DNA of 64,000 nt from Sphingomonas sp. 67-36. Lineage in GTDB: Bacteria; Pseudomonadota; Alphaproteobacteria; Sphingomonadales; Sphingomonadaceae. Positions 1-9,593 of this stretch are shown here, one piece after another. Location of the stretch: contig MKSU01000015.1 in assembly GCA_001897375.1 (NCBI GenBank), positions 62,001 through 126,000 on the forward strand. The letters run 5' to 3'. How positions within the stretch are numbered: the first letter of the stretch is position 1; the number at the start of each line of letters is the position of its first letter. The position numbers were made by a program, and so were the translations under genes. The notes under the pieces were generated by a model. That model was not told the origin of the DNA. It saw nothing but the letters and a program-made list of their open reading frames with translations, and did not search any database.

Positions 1-2
1 TG

Positions 3-278
3 GCGCAGGGCGTCGCGTGGCGGATCGAGAGCGAGGGGCTGGCGGCTGTCCGCGCGCGGCTCGCCGAGGCGTTCGCCGGCCTGCTGGTGCCGCAGGACAT
101 GTCCGGCTGGCGACCGCACGTCACGATTCAGAACAAGGTGGCGCCGAAGGAAGCGGGGATATTGCTGGCGGCCCTGCGCGCGGGTTTCCGCGCGAGGCCG
201 GTGGCGATCACCGGCCTTGCGTCATGGTGGTATCGCGGCGGCGAATGGGAGCCGCTGTCGCGTCATATGTTCGGATGA
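3..278 (+). CDS. 2'-5' RNA ligase/2H phosphoesterase family protein, C-terminal part (5' partial)
   Basis: The reading frame is open from the left edge to a TGA at 276-278, so only about the last 91 residues are visible. The segment PHVTIQNKV carries an H-x-T motif of the kind that forms half of the active site in the 2H phosphoesterase (LigT-like) superfamily, whose members hydrolyse or make 2',5' or cyclic phosphodiester bonds. The first H-x-T motif would lie upstream of the window and cannot be checked. The downstream tRNA-Met lies on the other strand 3 bases after the stop. The family call rests on one motif and general sequence character, so it is moderate. Confidence 0.6.
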   Translation, partial: AQGVAWRIESEGLAAVRARLAEAFAGLLVPQDMSGWRPHVTIQNKVAPKEAGILLAALRAGFRARPVAITGLASWWYRGGEWEPLSRHMFG

Positions 279-281
279 ATG

Positions 282-358
282 TGGTAGCGGAGGAGGGACT
301 TGAACCCCCGACACGCGGATTATGATTCCGCTGCTCTAACCAGCTGAGCTACTCCGCC
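282..358 (-). tRNA. tRNA-Met (CAT), elongator type
   Basis: The reverse complement folds into a full 77-nt cloverleaf. The anticodon stem is GCGGA/TCCGC around loop ATCATAA, giving anticodon CAT. The T arm contains GGTTCAAGTCC and the terminal CCA is encoded (282-284). The acceptor stem starts GGCGGAG and is not the initiator type, since pair 1-72 is a G-T wobble rather than the C-A mismatch. A tRNA-Ile with lysidine also reads CAT in the gene, but the body looks like alphaproteobacterial elongator Met. Confidence 0.93.
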
Positions 359-425
359 CCAGGGCGTTTTTCGCCGAAGCGAGGGCGCCTATTAGCAGTG
401 CCGCCGAAGCGGTCAAGCGCGCAGT

Positions 426-1757
426 TCAGGCTTTGCACGGCGCGCCGAACAGATCGTGCTCGTCGGCGTCCTCGATCGTCACCCGCACGATATCGCCCGG
501 CGACAGATGGCCGGCATCGCGCAGATGCACCTCGCCGTCGATCTCCGGCGCATCGGCATAGGAGCGGCCGGTTGCGCCTTCTTCACCCACCGCGTCGATG
601 ATCACATCCAGCGTGCGGCCCACCTTCGCCGCGAGCTTCGCGGCGGAGATGGCGGCGGTCTTTTCCATCACGCGGGCGTAGCGCTCCTCCTTCACCGCGT
701 CCGGCACCGGATCGGGCAGCGCATTGGCCGCCGCGCCCTCGACCGGCTCGAAGCGGAACGCACCGACGCGATCGAGCTGCGCCTCGTCCAGCCAGTCGAG
801 CAGATAACGGAAATCGTCCTCCGTCTCGCCCGGGAAGCCGACCACGAAGGTCGAGCGGATCGCGATGTCCGGGCAGATCTCGCGCCAGCCGCGGATGCGC
901 TCCAGCACCTTCGCTTCGTTGGCGGGGCGCTTCATCGCCTTCAGCACCGCGCGGCTGGCGTGCTGGAAGGGGATGTCGAGATAGGGCAGCACCAGCCCCT
1001 CCGCCATCAGCGGGATCACCTGATCGACGTGCGGGTAGGGATAGACGTAATGCAGCCGCACCCATGGCGCGATCCGGCCCAGTTCGCGGGCGAGGTCGGT
1101 CATGTGCGAGCGCACCTCTCCGCCCTTCCACGGCCAAGCCTTGTGGCGCAGGTCCACCCCATAGGCTGAGGTGTCCTGGCTGATGACAAGCAGCTCCTTC
1201 GTGCCGGCCGCGACCAGCTTTTCCGCCTCGCGCAGGATCGCGTCCGGGCGGCGGCTGACGAGATCGCCGCGCAGCGAGGGGATGATGCAGAAGGCGCAGC
1301 GGTGGTTGCAGCCCTCCGAAATCTTCAGGTAGCTGTAATGGCGCGGGGTGAGCTTCAGCCCGGCGTCCGGGATCAGATCGACGTAGGGCGAGATGTTGGC
1401 GGGCGCGGCGTCGTGCACCGCTTCCACCACCTGCTCGTACTGATGCGCGCCGGTGACGGCGAGCACATCGGGGAAGCGCGCGCGGATCAGCTCGGCTTCC
1501 TTGCCCATGCAGCCGGTGACGATGACGCGGCCGTTCTCCGCGATCGCCTCGCCGATCGCCTCCAGGCTCTCCTCCTTCGCCGAATCGAGGAAGCCGCAGG
1601 TGTTGACCAGCACCACGTCCGCGCCGGCATAGTCGGCCGACATCTGATAACCGTCGGCGCGAAGCTGGGTCAGGATGCGCTCACTGTCGACAAGGTTCTT
1701 CGGGCAGCCGAGCGAGACCATGCCCACGCGGGGCGGGGAGGGGAGTTTTGTCGCCAT
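426..1757 (-). CDS. rimO: Ribosomal protein S12 methylthiotransferase RimO
   Basis: A 443-residue radical SAM enzyme that adds a beta-methylthio group to the conserved aspartate of ribosomal protein S12. The N-terminal UPF0004 domain carries the three cysteines for the auxiliary 4Fe-4S cluster (C18 in SLGCPKN, C54 in NTCGF, C83 in TGCMG). The radical SAM cluster motif is CNHRCAFC near residue 150, and a TRAM-like domain closes the C-terminus. The SLGCPKN form and overall length separate RimO from the tRNA enzyme MiaB. The chosen ATG lies 11 residues before SLGCPKN; a much longer open frame upstream is a shadow of the opposite-strand genes. Confidence 0.95.
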   Translation of the reverse strand: MATKLPSPPRVGMVSLGCPKNLVDSERILTQLRADGYQMSADYAGADVVLVNTCGFLDSAKEESLEAIGEAIAENGRVIVTGCMGKEAELIRARFPDVLAVTGAHQYEQVVEAVHDAAPANISPYVDLIPDAGLKLTPRHYSYLKISEGCNHRCAFCIIPSLRGDLVSRRPDAILREAEKLVAAGTKELLVISQDTSAYGVDLRHKAWPWKGGEVRSHMTDLARELGRIAPWVRLHYVYPYPHVDQVIPLMAEGLVLPYLDIPFQHASRAVLKAMKRPANEAKVLERIRGWREICPDIAIRSTFVVGFPGETEDDFRYLLDWLDEAQLDRVGAFRFEPVEGAAANALPDPVPDAVKEERYARVMEKTAAISAAKLAAKVGRTLDVIIDAVGEEGATGRSYADAPEIDGEVHLRDAGHLSPGDIVRVTIEDADEHDLFGAPCKA

Positions 1758-1811
1758 AGGAAGGCGCGCCACATAGCGATTTCCGCGCGCTTTTCCTAGG
1801 GTGGGCGCGAC

Positions 1812-2330
1812 ATGGCGATTTACACCCTGATCCCGCATCCCGATTTCCCCTCGCTGGCGGTGAAGGAGGTGAGCGTGGAGGCGTACCGGCGGGACGGGAA
1901 TCTGTGCCTCCACTATCGTGTGGAGGGCGGTGGCGAGGTTGTGTGGCCGGAACCCGCCGCGCCCGGCCGGGCCGACGAATTGTGGAAGACGACCTGCTTC
2001 GAGCTGTTCGCGAAGCGCGACGGGGGAGCGGATTATGAGGAGTTCAATTTCTCGCCGTCCGGCCGGTGGGCCGCCTATGCGTTCGATGCATATCGCGCGG
2101 GAATGCGTGACCTGTCGCTTCCGGTCGATCCGCGCGTAGAGCGACTTGTGGATGGGGTCATCGTGCATGGGCTTGTCCCCGGAAGCGGGCGGCGCATCGC
2201 CCTCACCGCCGTGATCGAGGAAACCGGCGGGCGACGCTCCTTCTGGTCGCTCGCGCATCCTCCGGGCGCGCCGGATTTCCACCACGACGATTGCTTTGTC
2301 GCGCGGCTCCCGGCACCTGAGGCGCCATGA
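1812..2330 (+). CDS. DOMON-like domain-containing protein
   Basis: A 172-residue protein with no signal peptide or membrane segment. It resembles the DOMON-like beta-sandwich proteins seen next to DUF1343 genes in sphingomonads: an N-terminal HPDFPS segment, then [10 protein letters not shown] around residues 57-66 and [15 protein letters not shown] near residues 77-91. DOMON-fold relatives bind haem or sugars, but no ligand can be inferred here. Its TGA overlaps the ATG of the DUF1343 gene (ATGA), so the two are translationally coupled and probably act together. It diverges from rimO with only 54 bases between. Confidence 0.75.
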   Translation: MAIYTLIPHPDFPSLAVKEVSVEAYRRDGNLCLHYRVEGGGEVVWPEPAAPGRADELWKTTCFELFAKRDGGADYEEFNFSPSGRWAAYAFDAYRAGMRDLSLPVDPRVERLVDGVIVHGLVPGSGRRIALTAVIEETGGRRSFWSLAHPPGAPDFHHDDCFVARLPAPEAP

Positions 2331-3523
2331 AGTTCGGGATCGACCGCCTGCTCGCCGATGCGAGCCTCAGGAAGCCGCTGGAGGGGAAACGCGTCGCGTT
2401 GCTCGCGCATCCCGCCTCCGTCACCGCCGACCTGACCCATAGCCTCGACGCGCTGATCGCGGCGGGGGTGAAGATCAGCGCGGTGTTCGGGCCGCAGCAC
2501 GGCGTGCGCGGCGATCTTCAGGATAACATGATGGAGTCGCCCGACTTCACCGATCCGACCTATGGTATGCCGGTGTTCAGCCTCTACGGCGAGGTGCGCC
2601 GGCCGACCGGACAGGCGATGGGCACCTTCGACGTGCTGCTGGTCGATCTGCAGGATGTCGGCTGCCGCATCTACACTTTCGTCACGACGCTGCTCTACGT
2701 GCTCGAAGCGGCGGCGGCGCATGGCAAGGCGGTATGGGTGCTCGATCGCCCCAACCCCGCTGGTCGCCCGGTCGAGGGGCTGGCGCTGCGCCCCGGCTGG
2801 GAGAGCTTCGTCGGCGCAGGGCCGATGCCGATGCGGCACGGGCTGACGCTCGGCGAGATGGGGCGGTGGTTCGTCGATCACTTCCGGCTCGACGTGGATT
2901 GTCGCGTGATCGCGATGGAAGACTGGCGGCCTGACGAGGCGCCCGGCTACGGCTGGCCGCCCGAGCGGGTGTGGATCAACCCCAGCCCCAATGCCGCCAA
3001 CGTCAACATGGCGCGGGCCTATGCCGGCACGGTGATGCTGGAGGGCACGACGCTGAGCGAGGGCAGGGGCACGACGCGCCCGCTGGAGCTGTTCGGCGCG
3101 CCCGATATCGACGCGCGCGCGGTGATGGCGGAGATGCGCGCGCGTGCGCCGGAATGGCTCGCCGGCTGCACCCTGCGCGATTTCTGGTTCCAGCCGACCT
3201 TTCACAAGCATGTCGGGCAGCTTTGCGCGGGCGTGTTCATCCACGCCGAAGGGGCGGGTTACGATCACGCTGCCTTCCGGCCGTGGCGGCTTCAGGCACT
3301 GGCGTTCAAGGCGATCCGGCGGCTGTACCCGGATTACCCGCTGTGGCGCGATTTCCCGTATGAATATGAGTTCGGCAAGCTGGCGATCGACGTCATCAAC
3401 GGCGGGCCGGCATTGCGCGAATGGGTCGACGATGCGGGCGCGGTGGCGGGCGATCTGGATGCGGTCACCGTGCCGGACGAACGCGCATGGGAGGAGCGCA
3501 GGCGCGCGTTCCTGCTGTATTGA
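2327..3523 (+). CDS. DUF1343 protein, NamZ-like exo-beta-N-acetylmuramidase family
   Basis: A 398-residue protein of the DUF1343 family. Family markers are [11 protein letters not shown] near residue 30, FGPQHGVRG near residue 56, [15 protein letters not shown] near residue 105 and LDRPNP near residue 139. The characterised member is Bacillus NamZ, an exo-lytic N-acetylmuramidase that releases MurNAc from peptidoglycan fragments, so a role in cell-wall sugar recycling is plausible. No signal peptide is visible, which points to a cytoplasmic substrate. It is coupled by ATGA overlap to the DOMON-like gene and converges on the DUF4112 gene with 6 bases between stops. Substrate is inferred from family only. 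Confidence 0.8.
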   Translation: MKFGIDRLLADASLRKPLEGKRVALLAHPASVTADLTHSLDALIAAGVKISAVFGPQHGVRGDLQDNMMESPDFTDPTYGMPVFSLYGEVRRPTGQAMGTFDVLLVDLQDVGCRIYTFVTTLLYVLEAAAAHGKAVWVLDRPNPAGRPVEGLALRPGWESFVGAGPMPMRHGLTLGEMGRWFVDHFRLDVDCRVIAMEDWRPDEAPGYGWPPERVWINPSPNAANVNMARAYAGTVMLEGTTLSEGRGTTRPLELFGAPDIDARAVMAEMRARAPEWLAGCTLRDFWFQPTFHKHVGQLCAGVFIHAEGAGYDHAAFRPWRLQALAFKAIRRLYPDYPLWRDFPYEYEFGKLAIDVINGGPALREWVDDAGAVAGDLDAVTVPDERAWEERRRAFLLY

Positions 3524-3529
3524 CGGGCT

Positions 3530-3952
3530 TTATCGTTCGATCGTCACCGTCGAGGGGTGGTGCCGGTCGAGGTGCCGCTTGATCGTCTTCAGGTTGCGCG
3601 TGTTCGAGCGATAGAAGAAGTCCGCCGCGTCGCCCACCACCGGCACCATGCCGATCAGCGCGTCGAAGCCGACCCGCGCGCTCATCCGCGTGAGCTGGAA
3701 GCGGCTCATGCCGAGGTTGCGCGCCTCCCATACGATCCATGCGCCCAGCACGGCGGCGACCACGTCGCCCGCCACCGGCACCAGCCCGAGCAGGAAATCC
3801 AGCCCGACGCGCCGGTTGATGCCCGGCACGACGAACAGCCCTTCGAGCAATTTCTCCATCGCCTCGATCCGCTGGCGGACGTGCGCCGGATCGCGGCTGA
3901 GCGGCAGGTTATCGAGCGCGGCGGCGTGGATGCGGGTGGTGCGCTGGTTCAT
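3530..3952 (-). CDS. DUF4112 domain-containing membrane protein
   Basis: A 140-residue protein with the DUF4112 signature: two similar halves, each with a glycine- and proline-containing hydrophobic hairpin (GLDFLLGLVPVAGDVVAA near residues 48-65 and GFDALIGMVPVVGDAADFF near residues 94-112). The internal repetition suggests a pair of membrane-dipping hairpins. No function is known for the family. It lies 6 bases downstream of the solute-binding gene start-to-stop run on the same strand and may be co-transcribed with it. Confidence 0.8.
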   Translation of the reverse strand: MNQRTTRIHAAALDNLPLSRDPAHVRQRIEAMEKLLEGLFVVPGINRRVGLDFLLGLVPVAGDVVAAVLGAWIVWEARNLGMSRFQLTRMSARVGFDALIGMVPVVGDAADFFYRSNTRNLKTIKRHLDRHHPSTVTIER

Positions 3953-3958
3953 GCCGCA

Positions 3959-5401
3959 TCACTTGGGGGCGGCACGCAGGCGGTTCAACGGGTGCCAGGC
4001 GCGCGCGTTCGGCTGCCATTGCCGCAGCCGCAATGACACGAGCGACCAGCGCAGCGGCCGCGCGATCGGGATGAAGGCGACGTCGGCGGCCATGGCCGCA
4101 TCGGCGGCGGCGATCGCGGTGGCGCGCTCGGCCAATGTCGGGGCGACTCGCGCCGCCTCGATCGCCTCGCTCGCCGCCTCGCTGCACGACACGCAGGCGT
4201 GCGCGAGATACCAGCGCGCGCTGTCATAGGGAGCGACCGCGTCGATCAGGCGCAGGTCCGCGTCGCGATCGTCCGCTGCGACGCGCTCGGGCTGGATGCC
4301 GATCGCCAGCAGGTCCGCGCCGATTCGCGCCCATAGCAGGTTGCCGCCCGGCCCGGCGGGGAGCGCGACGCGCAGTTGAAGCGGCTCGGGATGGGCGCGC
4401 CGCCACGCCGCGACGCTCGCCAGCGCCTGCCGGCGGCGATTGTCCTGATCCAGCGCCACCCAGGACGACAGCGCCGGCGCGGCAGCCGAATCGAGCTGCT
4501 CGGGCAGCAGTTGCTCGGTCGCCGGCCAATCGGGGGAGAAGGCGCCGGTGAGCGCGCTACGGTCGATGGCGCCGGCAAGCGCCGCGCGGTTCTCCGGTGT
4601 CGCGAGGAAACCGTCGCGGCGCGCGATCGCCAGCCCGAACAGGCCGGCGGCCGGATCGAGGCGGATATTGTTCGGCGCGACCGCGGCGATTTGCAGCAGC
4701 GGCCAATCGCGTACCGTTCCCCCGGTGACGAGATCCGATCGGCGCGCGGCATAACGGGTGATCGCGCGCGCCGCCGATTCGCCGATCAGCCGGACGTTAT
4801 CCTCCGGCACCTTCCCGGGCGTCTCGTCGGGCGAGCGGTTCAACTCGCGCACCGGCGTCAGCAGCAGCGAATAGCGGCTCCGGCGCGTGATGCGGAACGG
4901 GCCGGTGCCCGCCGGATCGCGCAGCCGCATGACCGCCAGCTCCGGCTGCGCGAAGACCTTCAGCAGGTCGGGGCGCGGATAGGACAGCTCGATCTGGATG
5001 ATCTGCGGCGTCATATCCACGATCGAGTCGATCGCAGTGAGATAGGGCTTCAGCGGGTTGCGCGATGCCGCCGCCATCTGGCGCTTCAGGATCGCGACTA
5101 CTTCCTGAGCGGTGACGGGGCGGCCGTCCGACCACAAGGTCTCGCGCAGGCGGAAGATGTACGTCTTGCCTTCGTCGGTGACGATCCAGCGTTCCGCGAT
5201 GCCCGGTTCGATCTGTCCGGCCGCGTCGAAGCGGACCAGCCCCTGCGCGACCGAGTCGGCGAGCAGCCGATCGCTCTCCGATCGTTCACCCCGGCTGGAA
5301 TCGCGCAATTCGGGGGCGTCGCCGATCACGCTCGCCACCACGGGGCCGACGTCGGGACGCCGCTCGCAGCCGGCGATCAGCGCCAGCGCGGCGCACGCGA
5401 T
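3959..5401 (-). CDS. ABC transporter substrate-binding lipoprotein, SBP_bac_5 (peptide) family; start uncertain
   Basis: About 480 residues with the family-5 extracellular solute-binding fold used for oligopeptides and related solutes: IEPGIAERWIVTDEGKTYIFRLR followed by LWSDGRPVTAQEVV is the usual N-terminal signature. A lipobox LIAGC follows a short hydrophobic run, so the product is probably an inner-membrane-anchored periplasmic lipoprotein. No permease or ATPase gene is adjacent. The odd point is the start: between the CCA end of tRNA-Leu and the lipobox there is no in-frame ATG, GTG or TTG. The frame runs back through the tRNA to an ATG at 5486-5488, which would give 509 residues with an arginine-rich leader. 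The end given here is only the ATC codon abutting the tRNA. Confidence 0.72.
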   Translation of the reverse strand: MACAALALIAGCERRPDVGPVVASVIGDAPELRDSSRGERSESDRLLADSVAQGLVRFDAAGQIEPGIAERWIVTDEGKTYIFRLRETLWSDGRPVTAQEVVAILKRQMAAASRNPLKPYLTAIDSIVDMTPQIIQIELSYPRPDLLKVFAQPELAVMRLRDPAGTGPFRITRRSRYSLLLTPVRELNRSPDETPGKVPEDNVRLIGESAARAITRYAARRSDLVTGGTVRDWPLLQIAAVAPNNIRLDPAAGLFGLAIARRDGFLATPENRAALAGAIDRSALTGAFSPDWPATEQLLPEQLDSAAAPALSSWVALDQDNRRRQALASVAAWRRAHPEPLQLRVALPAGPGGNLLWARIGADLLAIGIQPERVAADDRDADLRLIDAVAPYDSARWYLAHACVSCSEAASEAIEAARVAPTLAERATAIAAADAAMAADVAFIPIARPLRWSLVSLRLRQWQPNARAWHPLNRLRAAPK

Positions 5402-5484
5402 GGTGCGGACGGCGGGACTCGAACCCGCACGCCAAGGGCAGAAGATTTTAAGTCTCCAGCGTCTACCGATTCCGCCACGTCCGC
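5401..5484 (-). tRNA. tRNA-Leu (TAA)
   Basis: The reverse complement gives an 84-nt tRNA with a long variable arm as expected for leucine. The anticodon loop CTTAAAA gives anticodon TAA, the T arm contains GGTTCGAGTCC, and the acceptor stem GCGGACG pairs with CGTCCGC before an encoded CCA (5401-5403). Its 3' end touches the open frame of the solute-binding lipoprotein. Confidence 0.95.
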
Positions 5485-5522
5485 GCATCGCCCGCGACGT
5501 GAAGGCTACCCGGAGGCTTACG

Positions 5523-5804
5523 TCAAGCGACGTTGAGCCGCGCGCGCATTTCCTTGCCGGGCTTGAAATAGGGAACGCGCTTGGCATTCACGTCCACCGT
5601 CTCGCCGGTGCGCGGATTGCGGCCGGAGCGGGCGTCGCGGGCGCGGGTGGAGAAAGCGCCGAAACCGCGCAGCTCGACCCGGCCATTTTCGGCGAGGCGG
5701 CGGACGATTTCGTCGAAGAAGGTGGAAACGATCGCTTCGACCTCACGCAGCGAAAGCTCGGGATTGGCTTCGGCGAGTTGCTGGACGAGTTCGGAACGGA
5801 TCAT
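5523..5804 (-). CDS. ihfB: Integration host factor subunit beta
   Basis: A 93-residue HU/IHF-family DNA-bending protein. It begins [15 protein letters not shown] and has the beta-arm signature [11 protein letters not shown] near residues 41-51, followed by SGRNPRTGE, where the conserved proline intercalates DNA. Starting with MIRSEL and ending KEMRARLN is typical of alphaproteobacterial IHF beta rather than HU. It lies downstream of rpsA on the same strand, the position it takes in the conserved aroA-cmk-rpsA-ihfB cluster. IHF acts as a heterodimer in nucleoid organisation and transcription. Confidence 0.93.
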   Translation of the reverse strand: MIRSELVQQLAEANPELSLREVEAIVSTFFDEIVRRLAENGRVELRGFGAFSTRARDARSGRNPRTGETVDVNAKRVPYFKPGKEMRARLNVA

Positions 5805-5924
5805 TCTGCAAGTCCTGAAGCGGTTCCCCGACGCGCGGAACTGGTGGAGCGCAATAATATCGGAAAAACTGCGGATCGGAATAGGACCGAAACGACAATT
5901 CGCGGTAATTTTGTGCCGGATCGA

Positions 5925-5955
5925 GAACCGGACAGGAAATTTTCCTGCCCGGTTC
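5925..5955. terminator. Near-perfect 31-nt palindrome between rpsA and ihfB
   Basis: Arms GAACCGG and CAGGAAA are mirrored by TTTCCTG and CCGGTTC, with one A/C mismatch and a single central base. It starts 9 bases after the rpsA stop, so in RNA it would form a strong hairpin at the 3' end of the rpsA message. There is no T run after it, so it may attenuate, stabilise the upstream RNA or be a processing site rather than an intrinsic terminator. Confidence 0.5.
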
Positions 5956-5964
5956 CCGCCGATC

Positions 5965-7674
5965 TCACTTCTTCGATTCGCGAGCCTTGAGCGCCTCGCC
6001 CAGGATGTCGCCCAGCGACGCGCCCGAATCGGACGAACCATACTGCGCCACGGCCTGCTTCTCCTCGGCGATCTGCATCGCCTTGACCGAGAAGGTCGGC
6101 TTCTTCGAACGATCGAAGCCGGTCACCATCGCATCGAGCTTCTGGCCGACCTGGAAACGCTCCGGACGCTGCTCGTCGCGATCGCGGCCGAGGTCGGTGC
6201 GCTTGATGAAGCCGGTCGCGCCGTCGTCGCCCGCCTGCACCTCGAGGCCCGCGTCGCGGACTTCGAGGATGGTGACGGTGACGACCGCGTTCTTCGACAG
6301 GCGCTCGCCCGCCGCCACGGCGCCGGCCACCGGGCCGCCGCGCTCAAGCTGCTTCATGCCGAGCGAGATGCGCTCCTTCTCCGGATCGATGTCGAGCACG
6401 ATGGCCTGGACCATCTCGCCCTTGCGGTGCAGCGCCAGCGCATCCTCGCCCGAAACGCCCCAGGCGATGTCGGACATGTGGACCATGCCGTCGACATCGT
6501 TGTCGAGGCCGACGAACAGGCCGAACTCGGTCGCGTTCTTGACTTCGCCCTCGACGGTCGAGCCGATCGGATGAGCGGCGGCGAACGCCTCCCACGGATT
6601 GGCCTGCGCCTGCTTGAGGCCGAGGCTGATGCGGCGCTTGTCCTCATCGACCTCCAGCACCACGACATCCACTTCCTGCGAGGTGGAGACGATCTTGCCC
6701 GGATGGACGTTCTTCTTGGTCCAGGACATCTCGCTGACGTGGACGAGGCCCTCGATGCCCGGCTCCAGCTCCACGAACGCGCCATATTCGGTGATGTTGG
6801 TGACGCGGCCCGACAGCTTCGCGCCGACCGGATATTTGGCGGCGACGCCGTCCCACGGATCGCTCTCGAGCTGCTTCATGCCCAGCGAGATGCGCTGCGT
6901 GTCCTTGTTGATGCGGATGATCTGGACGCGCACGGTGTCGCCGATGTTGATCATCTCGCTCGGGTGGGCGACGCGCTTGTAGCTGAGGTCGGTGACGTGC
7001 AGCAGGCCGTCGATGCCGCCCAGGTCCACGAAGGCGCCGTAGTCGGTGATGTTCTTCACCACGCCGTCGATGATCTGGCCCTCGTGCAGGCTCTGGATCA
7101 GGCCCGAACGCTGCTCGGCGCGGGTTTCCTCCAGCACCGCGCGGCGCGACACGACGATGTTGCCGCGCTTGCGGTCCATCTTCAGGATCTGGAACGGCTG
7201 CGGGATGTCCATCAGCGGGGTGACGTCACGCACCGGGCGGATATCAACCTGGCTGCCCGGCAGGAAGGCCACGGCGCCGTTCAGATCGACGGTGAAGCCG
7301 CCCTTCACGCGGCCGAAGATCACGCCCTCGACGCGCGCGGTCTTGGCGAATTCGGCTTCCAGATTGTCCCAGGCGGCTTCGCGGCGCGCGCGGTCGCGCG
7401 ACAGCATCGCTTCGCCATGCATGTTCTCGACGCGGTCGACATAGACCTCGACCTCGTCGCCGACCTTCAGCTCGGCCTTCTGGCCGGGGGCGGCGAACTC
7501 GCGCAGCGGCACGCGGCCTTCGCTCTTGAGGCCGACGTCGATGATCGCCATGTCGTTTTCGATGCCGGTGACGGTGCCGTGCACCACGCGGCCCTCGAAG
7601 CTGTCGGCGCCGCCGAACATGTCATCGAGCATCGCCGCGAAATCGTCCCGGGTGGGGGTTGCCGTAGAGGCCAT
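5965..7674 (-). CDS. rpsA: 30S ribosomal protein S1
   Basis: A 569-residue protein with six S1 RNA-binding repeats, the full-length proteobacterial form. Repeat signatures such as [43 protein letters not shown] and [22 protein letters not shown] are spaced by about 85 residues. S1 binds mRNA leaders and helps load them on the 30S subunit. The ATG at 7672-7674 gives the usual short N-terminus before the first repeat. It lies between cmk and ihfB, the conserved order. Confidence 0.97.
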   Translation of the reverse strand: MASTATPTRDDFAAMLDDMFGGADSFEGRVVHGTVTGIENDMAIIDVGLKSEGRVPLREFAAPGQKAELKVGDEVEVYVDRVENMHGEAMLSRDRARREAAWDNLEAEFAKTARVEGVIFGRVKGGFTVDLNGAVAFLPGSQVDIRPVRDVTPLMDIPQPFQILKMDRKRGNIVVSRRAVLEETRAEQRSGLIQSLHEGQIIDGVVKNITDYGAFVDLGGIDGLLHVTDLSYKRVAHPSEMINIGDTVRVQIIRINKDTQRISLGMKQLESDPWDGVAAKYPVGAKLSGRVTNITEYGAFVELEPGIEGLVHVSEMSWTKKNVHPGKIVSTSQEVDVVVLEVDEDKRRISLGLKQAQANPWEAFAAAHPIGSTVEGEVKNATEFGLFVGLDNDVDGMVHMSDIAWGVSGEDALALHRKGEMVQAIVLDIDPEKERISLGMKQLERGGPVAGAVAAGERLSKNAVVTVTILEVRDAGLEVQAGDDGATGFIKRTDLGRDRDEQRPERFQVGQKLDAMVTGFDRSKKPTFSVKAMQIAEEKQAVAQYGSSDSGASLGDILGEALKARESKK

Positions 7675-7950
7675 AAACTTTCGATTCCTTGATGTCGTTT
7701 CCGGCCAAGCGGTTGAATCCGCTGGTCTTGGCCTTCACCGCCGCGCCGGCCCCATGCCGATGCGGCATCCGTCGAACGGGGCTTGCGACGGGCCGTTACG
7801 CACATGCGAAAAGGGCGCAAGAGAGCAACCTCCGCGCCCGGCCCCCGCGGACCCCAGCCCGCCGGACCGCGCGCCCTTAGCGCAAGTGACGGTTATCCAC
7901 AAGCGAAAGCGCGGCCGGATGCGGCGGAACGGCGCGGATTCGCGAGCGGA

Positions 7951-8592
7951 TCAAGCGCGCGGCGCCCCCTTGCGCGCGCGCTGCTCCTCGACGAGGTCGA
8001 TCGCCTTGCGCACCGACGCCTCGATCGAGAGGAAGCTGGTGTCGAGCACCGCCGCGTCGGGCGCGGCGATTAGCGGGGCCGCGCTGCGCGTGCTGTCGCG
8101 CTCGTCGCGGGCACGGATATCGGCCAGCACCTGATCGAAGCTCTGCGTCGAGCCGTGCGACTGAAGCTCGGCATGGCGGCGGCGGGCGCGGATCGTCGGC
8201 GTCGCCTTGACGAACAATTTGGCGTCGGCATCGGGCGCGATCACCGTGCCGATATCGCGCCCGTCGAGCACCGCGCCGCCCGCCTGATGCGCGAAGCGTT
8301 TCTGCCGCTGGAGCAGCGCCGCGCGGACGAGGGGATGCGCCGAGACGACCGAGGCGAGCTTGCCGATCTCGCCGTCGCGCAGCACCGGATCGGCCAGCGT
8401 CAACTCGTCGAAATCGCAGGCGGCGACCGCATCGGCTTCCTTCGTCGGATCGAGGCCGAGCCGCTCCGCCGTCGCCGCCACCGCGCGATAAAGCAGCCCG
8501 GTATCGAGATGCGGCAGGTGGTAATGCCGGGCGAGCGCCTTGGCGATCGTGCCCTTGCCGGACGCCGCCGGCCCGTCGACCGCGATGATCAT
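7951..8592 (-). CDS. cmk: Cytidylate kinase
   Basis: A 213-residue P-loop kinase that phosphorylates CMP and dCMP using ATP. The Walker A motif GPAASGKGT is at residues 7-15, followed by the substrate-site LDTGLLYRAVA near residue 34 and the DGRDIGTVIAPDA segment near residue 111. The length fits bacterial Cmk. The start codon overlaps the stop of the upstream hydrolase gene (ATGA). A 276-base spacer separates it from rpsA; I see no gene in that spacer, which presumably holds the rpsA promoter. Confidence 0.95.
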   Translation of the reverse strand: MIIAVDGPAASGKGTIAKALARHYHLPHLDTGLLYRAVAATAERLGLDPTKEADAVAACDFDELTLADPVLRDGEIGKLASVVSAHPLVRAALLQRQKRFAHQAGGAVLDGRDIGTVIAPDADAKLFVKATPTIRARRRHAELQSHGSTQSFDQVLADIRARDERDSTRSAAPLIAAPDAAVLDTSFLSIEASVRKAIDLVEEQRARKGAPRA

Positions 8593-9593
8593 GCCAGCGC
8601 GTCCTGCCGCGAGAGCCAGCCGCGCACGGTCGCGATCGTCTCCTCCGGCCGGTCGCCGAAGATATTGTGCGCCGCGCCGGGGATCACCGCGAATTCGGCG
8701 CCCGGCACGCGCGCGGCATAATTGCCGATCGTCGCCGGGCGGGCTTCGTCATACTGGCCGCAGATGAACAAGGTACGCCTTCCATCGAGCTTTGCGAGCA
8801 ACGGCTCGCCGTCATAATTGCTGAGCGTGCCGGTCGAGACGAACTCGCTCGATCCCCACATCGTTTCGTACAGCTTCGCGTTGAAGCCGCGTCCACCGGC
8901 CGCCTGCGCATAGGCGCGCCGCGCGGGGGAGGCCGGCTCGCGCCCGTTATAGGCGGCGTAGAAAGCGCGCGTCGCCGTTCCGCAGCTTGGCGGTTGCGGC
9001 GCGGCGATCGCCTCGCAGCGCCGGATCTCGTCGCGGATCGGGGCGGGGAGGGCGTCGACCAGGATATTGGCATCGCCGATCCAGCTTTTCGTCGCGATCA
9101 GCGGGCTAGCGAGCGCGAGCCCGGCCAGCGCCTCCGGCCGCCGCGCGCCATATTCCAGCGCGCCATATTCCAGCGCGATGGTGCCGCCCCAGCTATGCCC
9201 CAGCACGTGCCAGCGCCTGACCCCCAGCGCGCGGCGCACCGCCTCCACCTCGTCGACGAAGCGGGCGACGCGCCAGTTGGCGGGGTTGTCGGGCCGGTCG
9301 GACCGCCCCGAATCGAGCTGGTCGTAGAGGATCACCGCGCGCTCGTCGGCGAGCGGCAGCGCCTCCAGCAATGCGTCGTGCGTGCCGCCGGGCCCACCGT
9401 GGATCAGCAGCAGCGGCGGGCGCGGCCCGGCGAGATCGCCGTTGACGCGGACATAGACGCGGCCGCCCTCCACCGGCACCATCGCCTCGCGCGTCGGCGG
9501 CGGATAGCTCGCGAGGCCGCGTGCCAGCGCCGGGAGCGGGATAAGCGTCGCCAGCCCGCCGGCAAGCAGCAGCCGCCTGTCGATCAGTTCCAC
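8589..9593 (-). CDS. Exported alpha/beta hydrolase, proline-iminopeptidase-like (S33)
   Basis: A 334-residue alpha/beta hydrolase with the S33 pattern: oxyanion-hole HGGPGG near residue 65, [10 protein letters not shown] near residue 91, nucleophile in GHSWGG, acidic residue in CGQYDEARP and histidine in [11 protein letters not shown]. The N-terminus reads DRRLLLAGG followed by a hydrophobic stretch and ALARG, which looks like a twin-arginine signal peptide, so the enzyme probably acts in the periplasm. It is wedged between aroA and cmk, overlapping both. Directly after the nucleophile, a 15-bp tandem duplication repeats residues LEYGA. Substrate is unknown. Confidence 0.85.
   Translation of the reverse strand: MELIDRRLLLAGGLATLIPLPALARGLASYPPPTREAMVPVEGGRVYVRVNGDLAGPRPPLLLIHGGPGGTHDALLEALPLADERAVILYDQLDSGRSDRPDNPANWRVARFVDEVEAVRRALGVRRWHVLGHSWGGTIALEYGALEYGARRPEALAGLALASPLIATKSWIGDANILVDALPAPIRDEIRRCEAIAAPQPPSCGTATRAFYAAYNGREPASPARRAYAQAAGGRGFNAKLYETMWGSSEFVSTGTLSNYDGEPLLAKLDGRRTLFICGQYDEARPATIGNYAARVPGAEFAVIPGAAHNIFGDRPEETIATVRGWLSRQDALA
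9143..9177. repeat. 15-bp tandem duplication inside the hydrolase gene
   Basis: The unit GCGCCATATTCCAGC occurs twice without a break (9145-9159, 9160-9174), and flanking bases extend the periodicity to about 35 nt. It keeps frame and inserts five residues, so the protein reads EYGALEYGA just after the catalytic serine motif. Identity of the two copies suggests a recent slippage event. Confidence 0.85.

Noticed and set aside
426-2285. Long N-terminal extension of RimO to 619 residues
   Set aside because: The extra 176 residues are antisense to the DOMON-like gene; the family N-terminus fits the ATG at 1755-1757.
7675-7950. Possible tRNA or small RNA in the rpsA-cmk spacer
   Set aside because: I could not build a cloverleaf or a convincing fold; the spacer is best read as promoter and leader of rpsA.
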